Assembly: GCA_900291925.1 (NCBI GenBank) | Contig: UWYS01000014.1 | Location: forward strand, 372,001-436,000 | Source: Thecaphora thlaspeos | Taxonomy: Eukaryota > Basidiomycota > Ustilaginomycetes > Urocystidales > Glomosporiaceae | Length of the DNA: 64,000 nucleotides | Direction of reading: 5' to 3' | Shown: positions 10,904 through 23,339 of the stretch, piece by piece | Layout: each line of letters opens with the position of its first letter | How positions within the stretch are numbered: the stretch's first letter is position 1 | Translations under genes and position numbers: made by a program | Notes under the pieces: generated by a model | Databases searched by the model: none | What the model was told of the DNA's origin: nothing | Seen by the model: only the letters and a program-made list of their open reading frames with translations

Positions 10904-13900
10904 CGTGGCGAGGCCTTGGACCGCTCGCTGGGAGGTCGGCAAAGTTTGTGAGTAGCCTCGTGTCGGCCGATAAGAGTAGGGTCGGGGTCCCCTGTGTCGT
11001 CTTCGTTCGCCTACTACGGGAGGGAACCGAGGACCCCGGTCTTCGGGTCGACTGAGCAGTGGTGTATGCGTGGCGGAGCGGAGCTAGGGTGGATGTGAGG
11101 GGCGTCTGTGGATGGTTGTGGTTGATGGTCCAGGTCGCTATGTCGTCAGGGTCGTGAGGTCGTGGGTCGTGAGTGGCCGTTGTATCGTGCAAAGGGGATG
11201 GGGGCGGGTAGATGGGAGATGGAGGAAAGAGGCAGGCAGAAGGCGATATGTCAGTTCGAGGGTTCGGTTGGCTGGGGCTGCCTACGGACCTGCACGGAAC
11301 GGGCCCGCAGAGCAGGGACAGATCCAATGTACGGGGGCGCCCGCCTCTCTCGCTCTAGCTTGGCTGCGACTGCTGCCATGCCATGAGCAGACGCGCAAGC
11401 AGAGCTGAACTCCCGACAAAGCTTTAAGGCTCACCTCTGATCTCGCTCCCTGCAGCGACGGCGACGGCGGTGTTCTACAGAGTAGTGCCTACTTTGCTCA
11501 GTCAGCCTCCGAGCCCGCGCTAGCTAGCGTTTACCGCGATGCTGGCCCTATGGCACAATTTCGCCCTACTTTGTCGGCGCTCCCGTGCTGTCAAGTGTCA
11601 GTGCGGCAGTGCTAGCGGCAACCGATCAATGCAGCGAGAGCAGAGGCTATGCTCCGGCCGTCGTATCTCTCTATGAACCCCGCTCTGTCGGAGAGGCCTG
11701 CCCGATCGGAAGCGTGCCGAAATGAAGGGACGGGAAACGGAGCGTCGCACGGAGGCGGCCGTTGGTGATGGTGGCTGCCGTGGGCGTGAGGCGTTAGGGG
11801 CTGGCTGCAGCTGAGGTTTCGCGTCGGATGGGAGAGACGAGCGCGTGCGTCGGAGTAGGAGCGCCCCTGCCGAAACGAGGAAAACAAAGGCCCGGATGCG
11901 TGCCGGCTAGTCGTTGGCCGCCTCTGGACAATTCTGGCCGCAGCAGGTGAAGACGCCGGCGGCGGTGACAGAGAGCTTGATGGTGTAGGCTGGGGATATC
12001 GGAAGGGAAGAGTCGTGTGCTGATGGACATCATCGTCCGAGATGGGCGGATGTCGAGGCCGTTGCGGCGAGGGGGCGGCGCGGTGTAACATCTACACAAC
12101 TGAGGGTCCCGCCCTCGTCCCTATTTACCATGCTGGCTTCACAGCGCATGGCACGTTGCACCAAAAAAAAAAAGGGGGCGAGCGTCCAAGTCAGACGTAC
12201 GGTATCTCAGCCAGCCAGCAAGCAGCAATCGCCACTACTCTCCCCATTTTCGCGGCGGGCAAGAGGTGGTCGGCTGAGCAACCGCCGCTCGCCGTATCCG
12301 CTTCTGCGTGTCCCGCGTGGGTTGCACAGCAACACAGAGAATCCGATCGACCGTCAACCACCGATTCTTTGCTGAACTGTTGTTACTTATGTACTCTCGA
12401 AGCAGAGATGACGAGCCGGTCCGACAGGGGAATGTAAGTAGCGGCCGTTCGTTCCGCCTTCCCTCGCTGGCAGGCCACGTTGCGAAGTTCGGTGAGAGGA
12501 TCGAGCCTGGCCTTATTGCCGCCTCCGCCTCAAGGCGAGTGAGTACCAAGCCAAGATCGGAGACCAATGGTAGTAGGGCATTCCAAAGGCTGCCAACGGC
12601 TGCTGAGATCATCACACTTTCGGATCGAAGTAACGGTCCAACGATGTTGCTGCTGTTGTCGTTCGGTTGCCACGCCAGCACCACCATCTCGATGGACCTC
12701 TTGCAGGCTGTTCTCGTTCCTCTGCTTAGAGCTTGTGCGTCTGGCAGGCGTCGTTAGGTGATGCTTGATTTACGCCTGCAGCAGGTGCATCCCTGCCGAG
12801 ACGCCGACCTCTCCTACACTGACCGCTGCGGCCATGTCTCTACGGAAGGGGCAGCAGCCGGCTGCTAGCAAGACACCGCACCTGGTGTCACGGCTTCTCG
12901 TACATATACAGTATACAGAATTGTAACAGCCGTCTTCGGGATTCTGTCCGCCCTCGTCGAAGCGTCTGCGAAGAGAGGATCCTTTATGCAAGGACCGCAG
13001 TTGAGCCCGTGCTCGTCCATCGTCGCCCCGCGTCGTCTGATAGACCGGTCGTACCGTCTCGTTGCTGCCAGCACCTTCTAGCATCATTCTATATATAGGA
13101 GAAGGCCTTGGATCTTCTTGATTGAAACAAGTTCCACCTTTTGTTAGGAGAGAGGGGTTTCCACTGGCGGGTGGACTCGATAAACCCCACTTACATGGAC
13201 TAAGTCCTTGGCAGTCTCGTGGATAGTCGCCCAAAAGGTCAAGTGTTGGCAGAATTGCGCTCGCTCGGTCGCCATGGCGAACGCATTGCACTCCGTTCGA
13301 CCTGACTGTCCTGGTGCTAAGCATCCTGCTCAATCGCGGATACCAGGCGTTGGCACCAGCTTGCCGCGCAGAAACACGGCCGCTTACACTGTAGAAAAGT
13401 CGGAGGGAGGGGTGGGTTGATACAGCTTTCGACGATGGCTCCGGAACCCAGCTCCTTTTCCTCTCAACTCTGTGTATGTTGCTTGACAACGGTCTGCGGT
13501 AAGGTTTGGTAGAGAGAATGATCGCCAGTCCGGGCCGTGGTTGTCCTCGCGGCCCTCCTTATGCTAACAAAGCACTTTCTTCTCAAACAGTTCGACAGGT
13601 TTTGTGATACTTGCCCAAAACAAAACGCTCACAGGGTCTCGAACTGAGCTGAGCTCTGAGACTGACCGTCCAGCGATCTTCGCGACGTACATTGCTCGTT
13701 GGCTTTATCTGTTGCTTCGACGGCAAACAGGTAGCAGTCCATCATCTTTTCCTCTTGCTGTGAAGACCGTGAAGCGAGACCCACTCATCGACATGCTAGA
13801 GCTCTGTTTTCGGAGACCCCGCCACTCAGCTCGAACCTCGATCATCCCTGAGCGGCTGTATCAGTCCTCTTTGACCAGATATGGAATTGTCTCGACGCTT

Positions 13901-15460
13901 CTGAGGGACCATACCGCGGCAGATGGTGGGAAGGGGCTTGTTGCCATCCTGATGTTGCTGCCGCTGCGGCCGCCGTCGCCATTGCCGTCGTCGTCGTCAT
14001 CCGGCGAACAGGTCTCTGAGCATCGGATCCATTCATGCCAGCTTTTGTTGCGAGAAAGCGTGTGCTTAGCTCTTTGCAAGTCGCGCCCCACTCTGCAACA
14101 TCGCCGCGCCCGACCGTTTGAGCGTAAGATTAACGCGGGCAAAGCAAAAGGCCGTATCTTTGTGTTGGTCTCGAGCTGCCCACCGCAAGGGTGCGGTGCG
14201 GTGCGTTGCGGTGCGTTGCGGTGCGGCGTTCGCTTGGAAATTTCGAGCCCCTGAGTGACGTGGCGTGCAGCCAGCCGTAACCCCCTGTTTGCTGCTCGCT
14301 TGTCCCACCCTCTCGCGCTCCGGCTCACCTCGGACCCTGCCTGGTCCCGGACACAGAGGCTTTGTCACATAATAATATATAATAATCACTTCGCCACGGA
14401 GCGCACGATCATCGGCAGCAGAGAGTACGACATCGATCCCTGTCACCCATCGTGGCAAGACGGAGCAAGGTGGGGGCCGAAGTAATGACGACAACGGAAC
14501 GAATGGGAGCTGACAAGGTCGGCGACGATGTGCTTGTTGTTCCGGAGCTTTTTCCGGCCGCCCCTATGTTGGCCCTTCCCCGGACCGTGCTCGATGGCTT
14601 TTCCGTAGGTATGAACAGGCCAGCTCGTCACTATGGTCAGCCTACAGTACGAGCGAGGAGACCGGTCCAAGTTATCGCCGAAGCGAAATTGCTTTCCAGC
14701 TATGTGTGATACATGTAAGCGGGCGGGCAGGCGGCGGCCAAACTGCCCCAGGCTCGCTACCCAGAGGACAAACAGGGACCGATGTTCTGCTTCGCTGCCC
14801 TAAGCCCCTAGCGGCGCCCCTGCCGCCAGCGTAGGTCGGTGTCATCGGCTCACTGGCCGGGCATTTTGTGAGCCGGGACTTTAGTTACTTTCAAACAGAT
14901 CAGCGTTGTGAAGGGAGAGACAGGCACTCGTCAAGAGTGTGGCAAGTAATCAAGGCTCTATGTGTGTTGGTGTCGTTTGTCGGCGCGGATGACGTTGTTA
15001 AGGCGGAATGCGAGCCCATCGTGATGGGCGCAACTAGCTCAGCCTTCTGTAGGTGGGCGGAAAGCTGTACACTCCGTGTTTAGGAGGTCAGCCAGCGGCC
15101 CGAAAAGGGCCTAGCGCTGAGAGCTGCTGACACGACCTATGCCTCCGAGACCTGACCTGTTCGGGCCTGGATCCTTCATTACCATCACCTCCACCTCCCC
15201 TCGCTCCTCAGCTTCTGCCTGCTCTCATCAGCGCGCTTTCGGAACACATTCAGACGCTTCGCCGGCATCACGGTCTCACGGTATTACACAACCTGAGCTT
15301 AACGAAACGAGCTCGAGCTTAAACGACACACACACGCACGCACTTTACGCCCGATACTCAGACACGAACGCCGGGCTAAGAGCCGACAGTCAGAGGTGAG
15401 ACATCAGACTACGGCCGTTTGCGGTAGTCCCGGACCGCCTTGGAGCGACTTGGCCGGTAC
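10904..15460. other. Long gene-free region
   Basis: About 4.5 kb contains no recognised protein family on either strand. Open frames such as the one at 13604-14254 (+) have random-looking composition. The left edge should carry the kelch gene promoter and the right edge the kinase promoter. It includes a GTGCG tandem (14191-14227) and an A-run near 12163. A non-coding RNA is possible, but nothing in the sequence shows it. Confidence 0.45.
14191..14227 (+). repeat. Imperfect GTGCG pentanucleotide tandem
   Basis: About seven copies of GTGCG/GTTGCG-type units lie in the gene-free region, a short minisatellite. Confidence 0.75.
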
Positions 15461-15468
15461 TATATAAG
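15461..15468 (+). promoter_or_regulatory. TATA-box candidate for the kinase gene
   Basis: TATATAAG stands alone in GC-rich DNA, and pyrimidine-rich leader-like sequence follows from about 15600 on. If it is used, transcription would start near 15490-15500, leaving a leader of about 1 kb before the kinase ATG. This is inferred from sequence alone. Confidence 0.4.
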
Positions 15469-16064
15469 AAAGCCGACAGCGTCTACCACCCCAGCCAGAC
15501 AACCCCTCGTCTCGAGAGCCAGAGGGAGGTTGCGAGCGAACCAAGCGTAGTGAGTGTTAGGCCAGCGTGCCGCCGCCCTTTTTCTCGACTCTTTCGTGCC
15601 GGGCCAGCGGAAAATCGACCAACTTCGACCTCTCGAAAGCGCCCCTCTTTGCCCCACCGCCGAGCCCAGCCTTCCCCCTGGACCGCTGCCCACCACCAAC
15701 AGCGCCCGCCTCAAGCTCAGTCTTGATCGCATCCGTCAGCTTGTGCTGTGCCTCTACCCACCGCCTCCTTTTTTTCCCTTTCTCTACTCCCTACTCCCCT
15801 TCCACCTTTTCGGTGACCACTCATTCGCCTCAACATCCCACAACCTGCCGTCAAACACCTCCACCCATCCTTGGCTGCACACCTCTGGGCTCGTTCCTGC
15901 ACTTGCTCTAGTCGAGCATTTACCCCACGCGCCCGGCCGCCATCTATCCGGTCATCTAATTACGAGCGAACGTCCAACTCCGGAGGAGCAAGCAAGCAAA
16001 CTCACCGAAAGCGGCCTCTGATCTTCCCCTCGACCCTAGCCGAGGTTCCCATCATCAGAGATTG

Positions 16065-16582
16065 GTGAGTACCTGCGTATAAGGTTTGGCAGCTACCAAC
16101 GCAGTGGCGCACAGGTAGCGGTCTCAGCCGTGTCGGAATAAAGATAGAGATGGAAGCCATGAATGGGGATCAGCTCGGGTCTGAGGGATCCGCTGTGCAG
16201 CGATGGAACCCATGCCGGGGCTCGGGCTCGTGCTCGTCAGCAGGCTTCTATCCGCTGCTCCGACCCCTTCTCCGCCACTCCGTCTTGGGCGGCGGCCGCC
16301 TATATACATAGCGAGCAGACCGGTCACTGTGGATCTATCTAGAAGCCACATTACCCTCCCCACCATTCTCGATCCTCTCAGCGACGATCCTCGACCGTCT
16401 CCCTCTCTACCTTTTGCCTCGCACCCTGCGAGCTCTACCTGGCCTCTGTCAATCGAACCGGTTTCGCTAAGCGGCCCTGCCTCGCACGCTCTTCTCTTTC
16501 AATTCCCTAGACGCTCCACAGTACGGTCACAGCTCCACAACTACGATTGTCTCTCTCAACACAACACATACGAGGCCGGCAG
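16065..16582 (+). other. Possible 5'-UTR intron of the kinase gene
   Basis: A GTGAGT donor at 16065 and a GGCAG acceptor at 16582, immediately before the G that precedes the start ATG (16584), would remove 518 nt of leader. The layout fits a leader intron placed next to the start codon, but no transcript evidence is available. Confidence 0.35.
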
Positions 16583-16583
16583 G

Positions 16584-18771
16584 ATGGACAGATTTGACGT
16601 CATCAGCTTCGCCGATCTCACAGGGCCAGATGGTGGCGACTGGGTCAAAATCGGCGGCGGAAGCTTTGGAGTCGTGTTCAAGGTACGTGTGCTCGCCAGA
16701 AGGACGTCGAATCGACGATCACTGCGCGACGCAAGGACGGACGCGCTAATGCTAATCCATTTCCTTTCTCTCATCCTCGTATCGATGTCGACAGGGCGAG
16801 TACCTCGGGACGCAGGTCGCCATCAAGGAGGTGCTCCCCAACAACACCTACGACGTCGAGAAGTACTTTGAGCGCGAGTGCGTCCTGATGAAGGAGGCGC
16901 GGCATCCCAACATCACCCAGTACATCGGCCTCACAAAGAGCCCAGGGCCCGACGGGCGGATCTACATCATCTCAGAATTCGTCGGCGGCAACCTGCGCGG
17001 CTACATCGCAGATAGCAAGAAGCCCTTCCCCTGGAGGCTCCGGATGAGCTTTGCCATGGATATCGCGCGCGCCCTCGCCTACCTCCACGCACGCAACTGC
17101 ATGCACCGCGATCTTAAGGGCGAGAACCTTCTGATCGCGGCCAACGACCGGATCAAGGTTTGCGACTTCGGCTTCGCCCGTATCGCCGCCCGCAACGAGG
17201 ACGAGATGCGCAGGATCTCTTATTGCGGGACCGACGGTTACATGTCGCCGGAGATCCTGCTTGGCCTCGACTTTGGCCTGCCCTCGGACGTCTTTTCGCT
17301 CGGCGTCATCTTTGCCGAGATCGCCTCGCGCCACCTCGTCGACTCGCAGACATTGAAGCGAACGATCCCGACGTTTGGCCTCGAGGCCGACGAGGTGCGC
17401 GAGATGGCCTCGGAGGGGTGCCCAGAGGCCTTCATCCAGCTCATCCTCGACTGCGTTGAAGAGGACGCCCGGGATCGGCCCGACATGCGCCAGGTGGTGG
17501 TCCGGCTGCGCACTATCGAGCGCGAGGTCTTGCTGCGCGACGAGAAGGAGAACCGCTACGCCATCGGCAGCGTCCGAGGCGCGACGGTCCACTCCATTAT
17601 GGGCACCAAGCTGAAGCGGATGACGGCGCCGCGCTTGCCGAGCTTCAACGGAGCGGTCAAGGTGGGCTCGCACTCGCGCACGGGGTCCGAAGAGGAGGCC
17701 AGCAGCAGCGGCGACGAGCTCGAGGAAGCCCTGGTGGCGCTCGAGAAGATCGGCATCGACCCGGACGACCCAAAGAAGCAGGGCTCCCTCAAGGCCTCGA
17801 GCACTTTCAAGGTCTCCGGCCACGGCAATCCGTGGTGGAGCGATGACACCCCAGAGAACCTGCCGAGCATCAACAATTCTTGGCTCCCTTCCGGCTCGAC
17901 GAGACGGGGCGAGTCGCAGGACGGCCTGCTGCACAACGCCGACTACGCCGACAGCGACTATAGCACGTCGGTCATCCGGTCGTCGAAGATGACGCAGAAG
18001 CACGCGCCGCTCCCGATCATGGAGGAGAACAACGCCAGTTCGACAATGACTGTCAGGCAGGAGAGCAATAGCGGCAGCAGCCGCGACAGCAGTCCGAAGC
18101 GCCCCGAGACGCACTCGGTCGATGCTTCGTTCATGACGGCGCACACGCACCGCCACGACCCCTCATTGGCGATGGCCACGCTGGCCTCGGCGCCGTCGGA
18201 ATTCTACAAACTCGGGCCGATCCACCACCGCTTTACGCTGGTCAAGAACAGCACCAAGCGGCCCGCCTCGATCCAGGCGACGGCAACGGCGGCGGCGGGG
18301 GGCAACGGTGGAAGCGACAGCCGGACGGCCAACCTGCCCGGCACGCTCCTGCCGCCGGCGGTGATGCTGAGCAACGCACTGGCAAAGTGCTGGGTGTGCG
18401 GCAAGCGGATCGGCTGGAAGCCATTTATGGACTGCGACGACTGTCCGTACAAGGCGCACGTCGGCTGTGCCGACCTGGCGCCACCGACATGCCAGGAGCT
18501 CATGATCCCGGGACACTTTGCTCAGCCCGTGCTTACGCCGCAGAACGCATCGCGACGCAACTCCAAGGCGCTTGAAGTGGCCGACTCCAAGGCCATCTCG
18601 GCCGCCGCCGCCGCTCTCAAGGCGGCAGGTGCGACAACGCCCGAGCAGGAGGCGAAGAGCAACCACAGCCCAGGAGGAGGTGGAGGGTTGCTCAAGGGGA
18701 AAGGGATGAAAAAGATGTTCGGCGCAAATGGGGCTGCTACGCCGCCGCGACGCGGATCGCTGGCCGCGTAG
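16584..18771 (+). CDS. Protein kinase with C-terminal C1 zinc domain
   Basis: Two exons, 16584..16682 and 16795..18771, are joined over a 112-nt intron (GTACGT donor, ACAG acceptor, phase 0) and give 691 residues. The intron falls inside the glycine-rich loop (GGGSFGVVFK then GEYLGTQVAIKE). Other kinase landmarks are HRDLKGENLL near residue 135, DFG near 154 and GTDGYMSPEIL. The sequence resembles tyrosine-kinase-like (TKL/DRK) serine/threonine kinases. A Ser-rich linker follows, then near residues 540-600 a C1-type zinc finger: CWVC, 11 residues, CDDC, PYKAH, VGC and a final Cys seven residues later. The usual first His of a C1 domain is only found about 57 residues upstream of the first Cys pair (HHRFTLVKNS), so the domain seems split by an Ala/Gly-rich insertion. 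Membrane or lipid-dependent signalling is a reasonable inference; the substrate is unknown. Confidence 0.85.
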
Positions 18772-19428
18772 GCGCGCGCCTGGGACATGAGCGTCGCTCT
18801 GCCAGCACACCGCTTCGCCCTCGTCTCTTTGGCCGGCAAACGCTTTCCCCTCTTCCCTTTCCTCGTCTCCTGCCGCTTCTCGTACACAGCTCTACCTCTA
18901 ATCAGCCGACCATCCAGTTCCTCGCTTGCTCCATGTCCATCCTTCCCGGCTCCCTTACACTCACTCTCGCCTGCGCTTACACAAGACTCCCGATCTCCCA
19001 AGCATTTGTTCCGGACCATCTTTTCCTTCCCCCAGCCTCCTTCCAGCATTTGGACACTATCTTATATAGCAGCCTCTCTGCAATGCATCCATATTTCGAA
19101 AGGCGGCGGATGTGCATCACACTGAAACAGGGCAGAGTGGATCTAGACCGTTACGGCATGCTCACGTTGACCTCCTTCGCATGCTACGTACGCTGCTGTG
19201 TCTTGGCCGTGTGCAATTAAAGAGCATCGAGACGTCACCACCCCCAGCATGAGCGCAACAACGACCTGGGGATGGGAGGGTGGCTTGGAAGAGGTGCGGG
19301 AAGGAAGGTATACAAGTACAAGAACAAGAACGACAAGGGAAAGGGGTAACGGTGAAGGCGAACAAGGCATGGGTTATCTCTTCTCCTGACGATCATCATG
19401 CTCCTCCTCCTTCTCCTGCTCGTCCACC
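18772..19428. other. Convergent 3' spacer
   Basis: This spacer lies between the convergent kinase and Zn2Cys6 genes. It is pyrimidine-rich in its first half and holds no recognised coding sequence. Confidence 0.45.
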
Positions 19429-22400
19429 TCATTGATGAGGGATCTGCAGAGCGGAAGCGAGAAAGTTGAAGTTACCTTCGTCGAAGCTCTCGCTCTGCAG
19501 CTGGAGCGGCCAGACCGACTGGTCGCTCGAGAAGAATTCGGCCACCGCCATGCCAGAGATGTCGACGTTGCCCGGTAGGATTCCGATGGGTGTCGGGGCA
19601 TTGTACGGCGTGAGGCCGCCGCCTCCTCCACCGCCGTTGTTCCCACCGCCAGTGTTGTTGTGTCCGTCGACGGCGTTGAGGAGAGAAGCAATATTACCGT
19701 TTCGGCGCGACAGAGAGTTTTCGTTTGACTCGGTGTAGTCCTGCTGCTGCTGCTGCTGTTGCTGGTGATGTTGATGATGCTGATGGTGTTGCTGCTGCGG
19801 CGGCGGCTGTTGTGGTTGCGTTTGCTGCGGGTGGAGATAAGGGGCAGTGGCGGCGGGATGATGGTGCGGCTGCGGCTGCGGCTGCTGGTGCGTCGCCGTC
19901 GAGTTGAAGGGCTCGAAGCCGTCGTCAACTTGCCAGGCCTCCATCAGCGCGTCAATGTCAAATGTCAGGTCCGCCGAGATGCCTAAACCCAGTCCGAACG
20001 GCGAGTCGCCGCTGTGCGTTGATGTGGGCTCGCCGTCGCTGGTCCCTGCGTGGGGCTGGCGGACCTCGCGGCCGTATGGCATCATAATCATCTTGAAGCG
20101 CGGCGTGTTGGTCGCCGACTCGCCCATCTTGCGCTGCGAGCGCAGCTTGCTCTTGGCCCACTTGAGCACCATCTCGACGTCGCGGATTGGCGCGCTCTGG
20201 GCGTCCTCGTCCGACACCTGCGGGTCGACCTCGTCCCGGTTGCCCGCCGTCTCCTGCTCGAGCGCCCGCATCGGCCAGCTCGCTCCAGCCCAGTAGACCT
20301 GCAGCTTGTGGAGGATTCTCTGGCAGGCGGCGAGGTTGATGTCGGCGTACGACTTGGTGGTCGCGAGCGAGCTCGAGCGGTTCGACAACTGCGAGACCGG
20401 GCCCCGCGAGGGGGGGCGCGAGCCCATGCCGAGGTTTCTTAATGCTTCGCGCGCCGCCTCTCGCTCCGCTAGGAACGATCGGCCGGCCGGCAGGATTAGC
20501 TGGTCGAGGTACGGCGATGCGGTGATGCAGCGATCGTCGAAGGCGTCGCCGAGCGTCAGAATGTCGGAGATGGTCCGCGAAGCTGCGGCGCTCGCGGCAG
20601 GTGCGAAAGAAGGCAGCAGCGGCGCCGAGTCGCCGGTGAACTTCTTCATCAGCGAAGGACGGTCAAGCAGGCCGATCGTCGACTGGAAGAGTACGTGCAG
20701 GTAGACGAAGCCCGGGCTCTGGTTCTGCGCAGCGGCGCGCTGGAACGTCTGGACATTGAAGTGCAGATTGCTCGGAAGCGACGAGTAGCTCTGCGCCAGC
20801 TCCGTCCACATCTGGGCCAGCGCCCGCTTGCGGTCCTCGACGCCGTACGAGTCGTCCTGGCCGCGACGGTTGAGAAGTTCGCCCATCCTGCCTCGGAGCA
20901 GCAGGATGCGAATATAGTGGCCAAAGATGACGGTCTCGTCGTTGGTGTCGCTAACTTCGTTCATCCTGGGCAGCTCGGTGTCGATCTCCGACTCGCGGAT
21001 CGTGACGGGCCTTCCGGTGCCAAAGGTCGTGATGCGGTCGAGCCCCACCACGGCCCAGAAGAGCAGCCTCGCCTTTTCCTGATGCTTCTCGTTGGGAATG
21101 CTGAGGACGCTCGCCTCGTGTTGTAGCCCGAGATCCTGCGACATGCGCAGTGCCATGCCGACGTACATCCACAGGCCCGAATCGCTGCCCGCGGCAAACT
21201 CGGCGTAACTGAGCAGGATAAGCGTCTCGATGACCTCCATCGACGGGAATGAGAGCAGCGGCATGATCAGGATCTTGGCCATCTCGCTGAAATGGTCTCC
21301 CGACGACTTGCGGGGAGCCCTGCACAGCTCGCTTCGGTCCGAGAAGCGTGCCGCCACCGCACAGATGGCGTTGGCGAGAATAGCTGGCATCGAGCCGTTC
21401 TCCGCTCCGCTCCGTAACTCGTCCGCGTCGATCCAGGGGCACCACGACGGCTTAAAATGGCTGAGGAAGACGAGCACGAGGTGCTCGAGGATGTCTCGAC
21501 GGGGGTACCGTGGGCGGTTGATCTCAAAGAGCTCCCTCGTCACCGAAGACGGTGCCCTGTCGCCTTTGCTTCCCGGGCTGAAAGGTCGAGGCGGTAGGGG
21601 CGAGCGGAGAAATTCTGCGTTGGAGCCCGTCAGCGGCATCCCAGCCGCCGCCGCGGTCGATGCTGCGCCTAGTGGCGTCGGCGCATGCGGCGCCGGCATC
21701 ACGATGCCCTCCGCCGACGCCTGGTCCTCTGGGTTGGCGAAGCTCGCCTTGCGTCCCTGCATTTCATCGGCAAGCGCCGGCGCCAGATCGTCGGTGTTCG
21801 CGACCTCAGAATCCTGGAGGATGCCGACCTTGATCTTGCGGTAGCCGGGCGTGTTGGCCGTGGTGCCGAACCACCGGAAGAAGGGCAGCAGGATCTTTGG
21901 CTTGGGTGCCGGTGCCTCCTCCACGACCTCTGCAGCCTCGTCGACGTAGGCGCGTCCGTTGACTTTGCCGTTCCGCTGCCATCGTTCAATCCCATCGCGG
22001 AGTTCGGCAGAAACGGTCGGTCTCGGCGAGGTTCCTCGGCCCTCGTGCTGGTCGAAAGGCCGTGCGTCCTTGTCGAGGTCGTCGCGCTCCCTGTCCTCTA
22101 CTTTGGGCGCGTCTACGCCAGAGAGATGGCCATAATAAGCCAGCGACATCGGGTCGACATCCTCCTCGTTCGGTCTCGTCCTGCCGCCGTTGGCCTGGTG
22201 CTGCTGCTGCGAACGCCTCAACTTGCCCGAGCTCGAAGCGCTGGCCTCTTGCCGGCTCGACTTCTGATCCGGGAAGAGCGGCGGCTGCAACTGGCCAAGC
22301 GCGTCCCGAGCCGAGCGGCTCTTACTGCTGCCGTGACTAATCTCGCTGGGAGACTGCTGCGAGAAGAAGCCGCCTGAACCCGTGGCTTGTTCCGGCCGCG

Positions 22401-23339
22401 GGTCGGTGGACGAAGGATGGCCGTAGTACGACGCATCGTGGGAGAAGGAGTCGGTCGAGTCGTTGCGATGCGGCGGAATCCTGCTCGACGCCTTGGCATA
22501 GTGTGACTTCATGCCGGCAGAAGCGGGAGAGTGGTCTGCATGCATGGGCGGGGGACCGACGGGCGGCGCGTAGCTGACGCTGCCAGTGCTGGAGCGGCCG
22601 CGAGGTAGCGGCATTTGGGCGCCAGACAGATCGTGGAGTGATCCGGGACCATGTGCGTTGCTCGGAAGCATCGGCAGCGGTGCAGCGAGATTGGTCGGGT
22701 TGGCAAAGGAGCGGAAAACGGCCTTGGCTTTGACCTTTTGGCCCGGGGTGCCGTTGACCGCCTCGACGGGCGTGGCCGATGGCTTCTCGTCCTGCGCCTC
22801 GTCGCCCAGCGTCTTTCGCCTTTGGCGAGGCCGTTTGGAGTCCCCCGCGTCGGAGGGCCTTCGCGCAGCACCCTTGGGCTTTTTGGCTGGGATAGTCCTC
22901 GCATTGGCGCTCGGCGGACCGAAATGGGCGAATCGAGCCGCTCTCAGAGCGGGCGCGAGATCATCGACGCGGAAGAGGCACTCTTTGCCAGAAGAAAGAC
23001 AATTCTGGCAGACGGGCGCGTCGGGCGTGAGGATGCAGCGCACCTTCTTTGCGCGGCTGTCGAGGGGAAGCAGAGATGAGCAAGCAGAGATATGAGGGGG
23101 TCTGTCAGCTGAGCTGAGCCGACCTTGGCAGGGGTTGACAGAAGGCTCAGGGCGTTGACTCTCAAGACATACCAGGCTTCGCAGGCGCTGACGGGCCGCG
23201 TGCGCTTCTTTGGCTCATTCGAGGGGTTGGAGCTAGCGCTTGGCGCGGCAGGAAGCGTCGGCTGACCCGTAGGCTGAGGGCTGCTGATAGCCACCGAGGC
23301 GAGCGCTTCAGCCGCCGCCATTAGCGCTGAGGTCGTCAT
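19429..23339 (-). CDS. Zn2Cys6 fungal transcription factor (1)
   Basis: Two exons, 23339..23173 and 23056..19429, give 1264 residues. The intron (GTATGT donor at 23172, GACAG acceptor at 23057) splits the codon of the second zinc Cys: exon 1 ends ...SACEA + TG and exon 2 opens with C, giving CEACRAKKVRC. The complete cluster is Cys53, 56, 63, 72, 75 and 82, the standard C-x2-C-x6-C-x8-C-x2-C-x6-C. The fungal_trans middle domain lies at about residues 560-800, with RRDILEHLVLVFLSHF, a GLWMYVGMALRMSQDLGL helix and RPVTIRESEIDTELP. The C-terminal third holds Gln/His/Pro-rich runs (about residues 1120-1165), likely an activation region, and it ends LASALQIPHQ. The product should be a nuclear DNA-binding regulator. 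Overall it looks like the Ctf1/Cat8-type group of fungal regulators, but I cannot assign targets. Confidence 0.9.
19737..19800 (-). repeat. CAG/CAT repeat coding poly-Gln/His
   Basis: CTG, TTG and TGA-type triplets on the plus strand (CAG/CAA/CAT/CAC in the sense direction) encode a Gln and His run in the C-terminal part of the first Zn2Cys6 factor. Such tracts vary in length between strains. Confidence 0.8.

Noticed and set aside
13604..14254. 216-codon open frame on the plus strand in the gene desert
   Set aside because: The composition is random-looking, there is no domain or motif, and the frame runs through a pentanucleotide repeat.
15025..15100. tRNA-like D-arm motif (CTAGCTCAG) at about 15032
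   Set aside because: No matching T-arm (GGTTCGA-type) or acceptor stem could be found within the expected distance.
16972..18156. 394-codon open frame antisense to the kinase
   Set aside because: It is a GC-driven shadow of the kinase codons, rich in Arg, Ala, Val and Asp, with no independent motif.
19429..19478. Possible GT...CTGCAG terminal intron in the first Zn2Cys6 gene
   Set aside because: The frame is open through it to a TGA and the candidate intron would be under 40 nt, so the unspliced end was kept.
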